A stretch of 5,248 bases of DNA, taken from the NCBI RefSeq assembly GCF_937920075.1, contig NZ_CALETI010000153.1, positions 1 to 5,248 on the forward strand, written 5' to 3'. This DNA is from an uncultured Agitococcus sp. (GTDB taxonomy: Bacteria > Pseudomonadota > Gammaproteobacteria > Pseudomonadales > Moraxellaceae). The notes under the pieces are model-generated. The model saw nothing but the letters and a program-made list of their open reading frames with translations, was not told where the DNA came from and ran no database searches. Made by a program: the position numbers and the translations under genes. This document shows, piece by piece, positions 1 to 5,248 of the stretch (position 1 is its first letter; every line of letters begins with the position of its first letter).

Positions 1-8
1 ATAAATCT

Positions 9-38
9 GACCGCCTAAAGGCGGTGGCTTTAACCCTG
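9..38. repeat. GC-rich hairpin, possible right end of an IS200/IS605-type element
   Basis: Bases 10-25 form a perfect inverted repeat: ACCGCC, loop TAAA, GGCGGT. It is followed by GGCTTTAACC, in which GG and CC could pair as a small second stem. A short GC stem with a TAAA loop followed by a GG-TTTAA-CC tail recalls the subterminal imperfect palindromes at the right ends of IS200/IS605 elements and the 3' end of their TnpB guide RNAs. This resemblance is from memory of such elements; no transposase gene is visible because the window begins here. The tail is not a U-run, so an intrinsic terminator is a weaker alternative. The hairpin is certain; its identity as a mobile-element end is inference. 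Confidence 0.4.
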
Positions 39-58
39 AATACGGACTAGTAAATAAA

Positions 59-925
59 TTGCTTACACCACAAACTGGACGTGATTATAGTTTAGTTGCA
101 GTTGCGCTTAAACAAGGTTTACAAGAGCTAGAAAAACTACTTAATGGCTTAATTAAAGCCCATGATGACTTATTGTTAAGTGTGGTTGAAGTTGATGATA
201 TTAGTGCCTTAGCCGAGTTATTTAGCTGTCGTATTGCTCAGCAAGTATTACAAAAAACATCAACTGCACGTCGTAAACAACTAGATAAGCAAAAACACAA
301 GCTTTTGGCGAATGAAACAGAGTCGAAAGATGTACTGAAAGAGGATGTTTTAGCAGCAGTAGTTGACCAAACTAATAATTTTGTTGCCCAAAATAAAGAA
401 GACAGAATGCTAAATAAATTAGAAGCCCAATTTAGTGGTTGGCGCAAAATTGGTGCATCAGGTGAGGAGCTAGGTGTTTTGGCTGCTAGTTGGGCTGCCG
501 TTGTTGATGAAAAAACAAAATTGATGTGGGCAATTAATACGAATTTAATAGAAAAATATCCCAATTGTAGTGATTTGATGTGGTTTTATCCTGAGTTAAA
601 GGGAGGGGAAGGGTTTGCCAATCAGGGTAAAAATACTACAGATTGGTTACGTTATGTGAATACCAAAGGTTGGTGTGGTTTTTATGATTGGCGTTTACCA
701 ACTTTAGAAGAGTTGAGAGGCTTACTCACAACGGAAGTGTCTCGTTATTATCATATTCGTGAAGATATTTTTACGGATATGCAAGCTCTAGGAAGTCGTT
801 TTTGGTCATCAACTGTTGATCATAAAAGTACAGAATATGCTTGGGCAATGTATTTTGGTTATGGACATGATGGCTTAGCACATAAAAGTTATAGCCTTAA
901 TGTCCGTTTAGTCCGAGATATTTGA
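59..925 (+). CDS. DUF1566 / Lcl C-terminal-like domain protein
   Basis: The 288-residue product has two parts. Residues 1 to about 140 are largely helical and charged (many Lys, Glu, Gln) and I do not recognise them. Residues about 145-286 match the DUF1566 (Lcl_C) family: WAAVVDEKTKLMW at 145-157, DWRLPTLEEL at 210-219, FWSSTVD at 248-254, an AW-aromatic strand near 261-267, and the typical ending VRLVRDI. Family members often occur in cell-surface or ligand-binding proteins, but no signal peptide or membrane segment is visible, so this one looks cytoplasmic as read and its function is unknown. TTG at 59 is the only usual start codon before residue 38; the frame is open back to base 11, where it runs into the hairpin, and no good ribosome binding site is seen. 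The true 5' end may therefore have been lost to an insertion. Its last 18 bases overlap the 3' end of recN on the opposite strand. The domain call is firm; start and role are not. Confidence 0.8.
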   Translation: MLTPQTGRDYSLVAVALKQGLQELEKLLNGLIKAHDDLLLSVVEVDDISALAELFSCRIAQQVLQKTSTARRKQLDKQKHKLLANETESKDVLKEDVLAAVVDQTNNFVAQNKEDRMLNKLEAQFSGWRKIGASGEELGVLAASWAAVVDEKTKLMWAINTNLIEKYPNCSDLMWFYPELKGGEGFANQGKNTTDWLRYVNTKGWCGFYDWRLPTLEELRGLLTTEVSRYYHIREDIFTDMQALGSRFWSSTVDHKSTEYAWAMYFGYGHDGLAHKSYSLNVRLVRDI

Positions 926-2566
926 TAACATACTTTCGGCATGTTTTAAGGTTTCTTGAGTAATCGTTAAACCACCTGACATTCGTGCAATTTCTTCAAT
1001 ACGTTGTTGGCGCGTGAGTTCAATGACTCGGCTCAAGGTTTTTTGATCTTGGGTATATTTTTGCACTTGCCAATGACTATGACCTTTAGCCGCGACTTGT
1101 GGTTGATGGGTAATACACAAAATTTGCGCACGTTCACCCAACTGACGCAACAAATTACCAACCACTTCCGCCGTGCCACCACTAATCCCCACGTCTACTT
1201 CATCAAAGACCAACACAGGTACTGCACTATGTTGTGCTTGAATGACTTGTACCGCTAAGGCAAAACGTGACAACTCCCCCCCCGAAGCTATTTTGGCTAA
1301 AGGCTGTAATTGTTGGCCTAAGTTAGCACTAAACAATAATTCAATATCATCCAAGCCATCACGATTGGGTTTATCAAGCGGCTTAAATTGATAGCTTAAT
1401 TGGGTGTTGGGCATACTTAAGTCACGTAAGTGTTGGGTGACTTTTTCAGTAATCTGTGGTGCAACGGCTTGACGTGCTTGGCGTAATTGTTCAGCAGAGT
1501 TCAGGTAACTCAGCTTTGCTTGCTCAACGGCTTGTTCTAAGGCACTAAGGTCTTGAGCCTGTTGATAATGTTGTTGTTCAACAGAAAACTCTTGATGCAG
1601 GGTAGGCAGTTCATGCGCCATGATTTTATGTTTACGCGCCAAACGTTGTGCTTCGCTAATTTTGTCTTCGAGCCATGCCAAACGTTGTGGGTCTAAGTCT
1701 TGTTGGGCTAAAAAGCCATTCAGTTCACGGCTACTTTCTTTAATCTCAATCAATGCAGACTGTAGGCTCGTACAAACATTGGCTAAACTATGTGAACGTG
1801 TTTGGTGGGTTTCAATCACACGTAAGGCTTGCTGTAGTTGACGACTAACAGGATGTTCACCTTCATCGAGCAAGCTTAAGGCTTGTTGGCTATCTTGCAT
1901 CAAGCTTTCGTAGTTGGCTAAGTAGTCATATTCTTGTTCGAGTTGTTCGTATTCGCCTGTTTTTAACGCCAGTTTTTCTAGTTCATCAACATAGTTATTT
2001 AACAACTCTAAACGCGCTTGTTGTGCGGCATAGTTGGCTTGGCTATTGGCTAATTGTTGTTTGCTGTTTAGCCATTGTTGATAATCTGTCCCTACGGTAG
2101 CCACTAAAGCTTGTAAATGACCGACATTATCTAATAATTGTCGATGGGTTTCTTTTTTGAGTAGGCTTTGATGAGCATGTTGGCTATGAATATTAATTAA
2201 CAGTTCACCCAAAGAGCGCAATTCGGCCAAGGTGACCACACTACCATTCACCCATGCTTTCGAGCGTCCTTCTTTATAAACCACACGCCGCAAACAACAT
2301 TCGTCTTCGGCTAAATCACGCTCTGTGAGCCATGCTTGTGCTTGAGGCAATTGACTGACATCAAATAAAGCACTTAATTCGGCTTTATCTGCGCCATGAC
2401 GCACGGCTTGGCCATCGGCTTTATCGCCTAAACATAAGCCCAAAGCATCCAATAAAATAGACTTACCAGCACCTGTTTCACCTGTAATAACGGTAAATCC
2501 TTGGGCTATATCTAATTCTAAGTTTTCAACAAGGGTAAATTGTTTAATGGCTAAATGCGTCAACAT
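908..2566 (-). CDS. recN: DNA repair protein RecN (SMC-like ATPase)
   Basis: RecN is a cytoplasmic SMC-family ATPase that acts early in recombinational repair of DNA double-strand breaks. The 552-residue product matches the usual length (about 553 in E. coli). Seen in order: N-terminal MLTHLAIKQF-type start; Walker A GETGAGKS at 29-36; Q-loop region NIHSQHAHQSLL at 125-136; a long Gln/Leu/Glu-rich coiled-coil centre of about 160-370, more compact than in true SMC proteins; ABC signature ASGGELSR at 427-434; Walker B with DEVD at 455-458; H-loop His487 in CITHQPQ. All catalytic motifs are intact. The ATG start fits the family N-terminus even though no clear Shine-Dalgarno precedes it. The gene is divergent from grpE, and its 3' end overlaps the convergent DUF1566 gene. 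No typical CTGT-N8-ACAG LexA box is visible upstream, although recN is SOS-induced in E. coli. Confidence 0.97.
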   Translation of the reverse strand: MLTHLAIKQFTLVENLELDIAQGFTVITGETGAGKSILLDALGLCLGDKADGQAVRHGADKAELSALFDVSQLPQAQAWLTERDLAEDECCLRRVVYKEGRSKAWVNGSVVTLAELRSLGELLINIHSQHAHQSLLKKETHRQLLDNVGHLQALVATVGTDYQQWLNSKQQLANSQANYAAQQARLELLNNYVDELEKLALKTGEYEQLEQEYDYLANYESLMQDSQQALSLLDEGEHPVSRQLQQALRVIETHQTRSHSLANVCTSLQSALIEIKESSRELNGFLAQQDLDPQRLAWLEDKISEAQRLARKHKIMAHELPTLHQEFSVEQQHYQQAQDLSALEQAVEQAKLSYLNSAEQLRQARQAVAPQITEKVTQHLRDLSMPNTQLSYQFKPLDKPNRDGLDDIELLFSANLGQQLQPLAKIASGGELSRFALAVQVIQAQHSAVPVLVFDEVDVGISGGTAEVVGNLLRQLGERAQILCITHQPQVAAKGHSHWQVQKYTQDQKTLSRVIELTRQQRIEEIARMSGGLTITQETLKHAESMLSNISD

Positions 2567-2597
2567 GATGATCAGTATCAGTAAAAAAGTTTGCGTG

Positions 2598-2625
2598 ATA
2601 ATACCCTGACTTTTTATCTAAGCAA
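2598..2625 (-). promoter_or_regulatory. Probable sigma70-type promoter of recN
   Basis: Read on the minus strand, TTGCTT (2620-2625) is followed after 16 bases by TATTAT (2598-2603). This is close to the TTGACA/TATAAT consensus. The -10 element ends 31 bases before the recN ATG, which would give a 5' leader of roughly 25 bases. A short direct repeat (TACTGA TACTGA) lies just before the start codon. The call rests on sequence resemblance alone. Confidence 0.5.
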
Positions 2626-2636
2626 TAGCCGAAGCA

Positions 2637-2664
2637 CTTGAATAATTAATCAATAACCCCATTA
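2637..2664 (+). promoter_or_regulatory. Sigma32 (RpoH) heat-shock promoter of grpE
   Basis: CTTGAAT (2637-2643) and CCCCATTA (2657-2664) are separated by 13 bases. They nearly match the proteobacterial heat-shock consensus CTTGAAA / CCCCATnT. Transcription would begin near 2671, about 50 bases before the grpE ATG. The position ahead of a heat-shock gene strongly supports the call. Confidence 0.85.
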
Positions 2665-2710
2665 AATTTGCAGATTTTATTGGCTAACGCCCAAAAGTTA
2701 ATTTTTGATT

Positions 2711-2716
2711 GGGGAG
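2711..2716 (+). promoter_or_regulatory. Shine-Dalgarno of grpE, fixing its start
   Basis: GGGGAG lies six bases before ATG 2723. This favours that ATG over the in-frame TTG at 2705, which would place the Shine-Dalgarno inside the coding region. Confidence 0.88.
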
Positions 2717-2722
2717 AAAATC

Positions 2723-3271
2723 ATGACCGAACAGCAAAAAGATGTTGATAACGCGCAAATTAACGCCGAAATCGAACAAGAGTTAAATGAATATTTAGAA
2801 GTTACCGAAACACAAGTGGAAGTATTAACCGCACGTATTGCGGAATTAGAAGCACAGCTAAAAGATACGCAACTACGCACACAGGCTGAAATTCGTAATA
2901 TTCAAAGCCGTGCCGAGCGTGAAGTCAGTAATGCACACAAATTTGGTGTGGAAAAATTTGCTAATAGCCTTTTAGAAGTTGTGGATAACTTAGAACGTGC
3001 CGTTGCGGCTGCGCCCCATGATGAGGCTAATAAAAACTTAGTGGAAGGGTTGCAACTCACACAAAAAGCCTTTTTGGAAGCACTCAAAAAGTTTGGTGTA
3101 GAAGCGGTTGACCCAACAGGTCAAGCCTTTAGTGCGGAGTTACACCAAGCCGTGGCGACACAACCTGTTAGCGAAAATAATCCTGCGAATACGGTAGTGA
3201 CGGTATTTCAAAAAGGTTACACCTTGTATGGCCGTTTAATGCGTCCTGCAATGGTCGTGGTGGCGCAATAA
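2723..3271 (+). CDS. grpE: Nucleotide exchange factor GrpE
   Basis: GrpE is the cytoplasmic, dimeric exchange factor of the DnaK-DnaJ-GrpE chaperone system; it opens the DnaK ATPase cleft to release ADP. The 182-residue product (E. coli: 197) has an acidic, Gln-rich N-terminus (1-25), a long heptad-like helix (about 28-95) containing AEIRNIQSRAERE and the family run KFGVEKFANSLLEVVDNLERA at 73-93, then the C-terminal beta domain (about 128-182) with FSAELHQAV at 136-144 and the closing GYTLYGRLMRPAMVVV. The usual FDP/FNP before xxHQAV reads FSA here, a mild deviation. A strong Shine-Dalgarno sits before ATG 2723 and a sigma32 promoter lies upstream. dnaK follows 138 bases downstream on the same strand, so the two are probably partly co-transcribed, with dnaK also having its own promoter. 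Confidence 0.96.
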   Translation: MTEQQKDVDNAQINAEIEQELNEYLEVTETQVEVLTARIAELEAQLKDTQLRTQAEIRNIQSRAEREVSNAHKFGVEKFANSLLEVVDNLERAVAAAPHDEANKNLVEGLQLTQKAFLEALKKFGVEAVDPTGQAFSAELHQAVATQPVSENNPANTVVTVFQKGYTLYGRLMRPAMVVVAQ

Positions 3272-3277
3272 AAAAAC

Positions 3278-3305
3278 CTTGAAAAAATTAAGGTAATCAC
3301 CATAT
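3278..3305 (+). promoter_or_regulatory. Second sigma32-type promoter, for dnaK
   Basis: CTTGAAA (3278-3284, exact consensus) is followed after 13 bases by CACCATAT (3298-3305), one mismatch from CCCCATnT. It begins six bases after the grpE stop codon. The start of transcription would be near 3312, giving a dnaK leader of about 98 bases. The identical spacing to the grpE promoter supports it. Confidence 0.75.
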
Positions 3306-3360
3306 CAGAATCATGTCAATGCGGTTACTAACAGCACTACCGCGTAAAACACCTTCACAA

Positions 3361-3385
3361 GCACAGACCAACAGTATGTCTGTGC
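3361..3385 (+). other. 8-bp hairpin in the dnaK mRNA leader
   Basis: GCACAGAC (3361-3368) and GTCTGTGC (3378-3385) are perfectly complementary around a nine-base loop. The stem ends 13 bases before the dnaK Shine-Dalgarno and no U-run follows, so it does not look like a terminator. It could stabilise the message, mark an RNA processing point or influence translation; the role is not shown by the sequence. Confidence 0.6.
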
Positions 3386-3398
3386 CTAACAAAACTTG

Positions 3399-3403
3399 AG
3401 GAG
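3399..3403 (+). promoter_or_regulatory. Strong Shine-Dalgarno of dnaK
   Basis: AGGAG, extended to GAGGAG from 3398, lies six A-rich bases before ATG 3410. It fixes the dnaK start and fits a highly translated gene. Confidence 0.9.
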
Positions 3404-3409
3404 CAAAAA

Positions 3410-5248
3410 ATGGGCAAAATTATTGGTATCGACTTAGGCACAACTAACTCTTGTATCGCTATTATGGAAGGCGATAAAGCCAAAGTGATCGAAAACGCCG
3501 AAGGCGCACGTACTACGCCTTCTATTGTGGCTTATACCGAAAACGAAGTTTTAGTCGGTGCAGGCGCAAAACGTCAAGCAGTGACTAACCCCAAAAACAC
3601 CTTATTCGCGGTTAAGCGTTTAATTGGTCGTAAATTTAAAGATGAAGTCGTACAAAAAGACATCAACATGGTTCCCTACGAAATCGTTGCTGCTGATAAT
3701 GGTGATGCGTGGGTATCTGCTCGTGGTAACCGCATGGCACCTCCACAAATCTCTGCTGAAGTCTTGAAGAAAATGAAAAAGACAGCAGAAGATTATTTAG
3801 GTGAGCCAGTCACAGAAGCCGTTATTACCGTTCCTGCTTACTTTAACGACAGCCAACGTCAAGCAACTAAAGATGCAGGCCGTATTGCTGGTTTAGATGT
3901 TAAACGTATCATTAACGAACCAACAGCGGCTGCTTTAGCCTTTGGTATGGACAAAAAAGAAGGCGACCGTAAAATCGCTGTTTATGACTTAGGTGGTGGT
4001 ACATTCGATATTTCTATTATCGACATCGCTGATGTTGATGGCGAACAGTCTTTTGAAGTATTAGCCACTAACGGTGACACTTTCTTAGGTGGTGAAGATT
4101 TTGACTTACGCTTAATTGATTATTTAGCTGATGAGTTCAAAAAAGAACAAAGCATCAACCTTAAAGGTGATCCTTTAGCGATGCAGCGTTTAAAAGAAGC
4201 GGCTGAAAAAGCCAAGATTGAATTATCTTCCAGTCAACAAACCGAAGTTAACTTACCTTACATCACTGCTGATGCCACAGGTCCAAAACACCTTAACATC
4301 AAAGTGACACGTGCTAAGTTAGAGTCTTTGGTTGAAGATTTAGTCGCACGCACCATCGAGCCATGTAAAATTGCCTTAAAAGATGCTGGTTTAAGTGTTG
4401 GCGAAATTGGCGATGTGATTTTGGTTGGTGGCCAAACTCGTATGCCTTTAGTTCAACAAAAGGTTAAAGAGTTCTTTGGTAAAGAGCCACGTAAAGACGT
4501 GAACCCAGACGAAGCAGTTGCCGTGGGTGCAGCGATTCAAGGTGCGGTATTATCGGGTGGTGTAACAGACGTATTATTGTTAGACGTTACGCCATTAACT
4601 CTTGGTATCGAAACCATGGGTGCTGTGTCTACAAAGTTGATCGAGCGAAACACTACTATTCCTACCAAAAAGACTCAAGAATTTTCCACTGCAGCAGATA
4701 ATCAAACTTCAGTAGAGATTCATGTAGTACAAGGAGAACGCCCAATGGCAGCAGACAATAAATCGCTCGGACAATTTGTACTAGACGGTATTCCACCAAG
4801 TCCTCGTGGTATTCCACAGGTAGAAGTTACATTTGATATCGATGCTAATGGTATCCTTTCTGTCAAAGCAAAAGAAAAGACTACAGGAAAAGAACAATCT
4901 ATTCGTATCGAGGCTTCTTCTGGGCTTACTGATGAAGATATCAAACGTATGCAACAAGATGCAGAAGCAAATGCAGAAGCTGATGCTAAAAAGAAAGAGT
5001 TGGTAGAAACTCGCAATATGGCTGATTCTCTTATCCATACTGCAGAAAAAGCCTTACGAGACGCTGATGGAAAAATTACTGATGAGATAAAAACTGATGT
5101 TGAAACAAAAGTTTCAAATCTCAAAGCAAAGAAAGAAACAGCCGACCTCGATGAACTTAAAAATCTCTCAAATGAACTCTCTGATGCAATGCAAAAAATT
5201 GGAGAAGAGATGATGAAACATCAAAATCAACAAACTGGAGAGAATCCT
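3410..5248 (+). CDS. dnaK: Chaperone DnaK (Hsp70), 3' end beyond the window; probable mosaic
   Basis: DnaK is the cytoplasmic ATP-driven Hsp70 that binds unfolded peptides together with DnaJ and GrpE. There are 613 codons here, open to the edge; E. coli DnaK has 638, so roughly 20-40 residues are missing. ATPase domain (1 to about 385): phosphate loop GIDLGTTNS at 6-14, Lys69 (E. coli K70), NEPTAAA at 169-175 with Glu170, DLGGGTFD at 193-200 with Thr198, and ILVGGQTRMPLV at 337-348. Linker VLLLDVTP is at 388-395. Substrate-binding beta domain is about 396-505, with the pocket residues expected from E. coli (Met403, FSTAADNQ, VEIHV) retained; helical lid follows. Up to about base 4600 the protein is very close to gammaproteobacterial DnaK, with 26 TTA of 33 leucine codons and no GGA/GGG glycine. 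From about 4620 only 1 of 13 leucines is TTA (9 are CTC/CTT) and GGA becomes the main glycine codon, while features such as IRIEASSGLT and ADSLIHTAEKAL recall Patescibacteria DnaK. The frame is unbroken. Confidence 0.96.
   Translation, partial: MGKIIGIDLGTTNSCIAIMEGDKAKVIENAEGARTTPSIVAYTENEVLVGAGAKRQAVTNPKNTLFAVKRLIGRKFKDEVVQKDINMVPYEIVAADNGDAWVSARGNRMAPPQISAEVLKKMKKTAEDYLGEPVTEAVITVPAYFNDSQRQATKDAGRIAGLDVKRIINEPTAAALAFGMDKKEGDRKIAVYDLGGGTFDISIIDIADVDGEQSFEVLATNGDTFLGGEDFDLRLIDYLADEFKKEQSINLKGDPLAMQRLKEAAEKAKIELSSSQQTEVNLPYITADATGPKHLNIKVTRAKLESLVEDLVARTIEPCKIALKDAGLSVGEIGDVILVGGQTRMPLVQQKVKEFFGKEPRKDVNPDEAVAVGAAIQGAVLSGGVTDVLLLDVTPLTLGIETMGAVSTKLIERNTTIPTKKTQEFSTAADNQTSVEIHVVQGERPMAADNKSLGQFVLDGIPPSPRGIPQVEVTFDIDANGILSVKAKEKTTGKEQSIRIEASSGLTDEDIKRMQQDAEANAEADAKKKELVETRNMADSLIHTAEKALRDADGKITDEIKTDVETKVSNLKAKKETADLDELKNLSNELSDAMQKIGEEMMKHQNQQTGENP
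4598..4648 (+). other. Probable mosaic or assembly junction inside dnaK
   Basis: The last codons of clear host type end near 4597 (Leu396, TTA); the first clearly different ones are around TTG-ATC-GAG-CGA (4637-4648). The stretch between encodes TLGIETMGAVSTKLIER, one of the most conserved parts of Hsp70, where two unrelated dnaK genes could share enough bases to be joined by an assembler or by recombination. The point falls just after the interdomain linker. The exact break cannot be placed from this sequence alone. Confidence 0.65.

Noticed and set aside
238..564. Minus-strand open frame of 108 codons inside the DUF1566 gene
   Set aside because: It is antisense to a well-supported gene, Ser-rich in a shadow-frame manner, and has no domain or ribosome binding site.
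927..945. Small stem AACAT/ATGTT between the DUF1566 and recN ends as a terminator
   Set aside because: It has only five AT-rich pairs, a nine-base loop and no U-run on either strand.
1004..1258. Plus-strand open frame within recN
   Set aside because: It overlaps the conserved ATPase motifs of RecN on the other strand and shows no protein family features.
2567..2582. TGAT/ATCA symmetry before recN as an SOS operator
   Set aside because: It does not match the CTGT-N8-ACAG pattern and the central bases are not symmetric.
2705..2722. Upstream TTG start for grpE adding six residues
   Set aside because: The Shine-Dalgarno GGGGAG lies inside that extension and is ideally spaced to ATG 2723.
3276..3294. 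ACCTT/AAGGT stem after grpE as a terminator
   Set aside because: It is five pairs with a long A-rich loop and no following U-run on the plus strand, and it overlaps the dnaK sigma32 promoter, which explains the bases better.
4720..5124. Minus-strand open frames (134 and 85 codons) opposite the end of dnaK
   Set aside because: They lie opposite the conserved DnaK substrate-binding domain; their Ser/Phe-rich composition is typical of a shadow of a charged coding strand.

Overview
The window carries a low-GC, TTA-leucine-rich gammaproteobacterial chromosomal segment. recN lies divergently beside a heat-shock grpE-dnaK pair, an arrangement also known from Pseudomonas-type genomes. RecN, GrpE and the DnaK ATPase half all look gammaproteobacterial. 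The base composition and the DUF1566/Lcl-type protein next to recN would suit a Thiotrichales/Beggiatoa-like organism, but this placement is weak and rests on general knowledge only.

Layout: positions 1-58 hold a strong GC-rich hairpin that resembles the right end of an IS200/IS605-family element. A plus-strand gene for a DUF1566 (Lcl C-terminal-like) protein follows at 59-925, with a TTG start and possibly a lost original 5' end. It converges with and overlaps by 18 bases the minus-strand recN (908-2566), which encodes the SMC-like DNA repair ATPase. The 156-base divergent region 2567-2722 has a sigma70-like promoter facing recN and a near-consensus sigma32 promoter facing grpE. grpE (2723-3271) encodes the nucleotide exchange factor for DnaK. 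A 138-base spacer then carries a second sigma32-type promoter, an 8-bp hairpin and a strong ribosome binding site. dnaK starts at 3410 and runs open through the right edge of the window (613 codons seen). No stretch longer than 300 bases lacks a gene.

GrpE and DnaK act together: GrpE drives ADP release from the DnaK ATPase domain. Both are placed under heat-shock promoters with the same 13-base spacer. recN belongs to recombinational double-strand break repair and is only a neighbour.

The most notable observation is that dnaK appears to be a mosaic. The ATPase domain and linker (to about base 4600) are gammaproteobacterial, with TTA leucine and GGT/GGC glycine codons. From about 4600-4648 onward the substrate-binding domain and lid switch to CTC/CTT leucine and GGA glycine codons and to a protein sequence recalling Patescibacteria (Parcubacteria-type) DnaK. 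The reading frame stays intact across the switch. This is either a metagenomic assembly chimera at a conserved stretch of dnaK or a real recombinant gene with its join at a domain boundary; an assembly artefact is the more likely explanation. I saw no convincing previously undescribed multi-gene system in the window.
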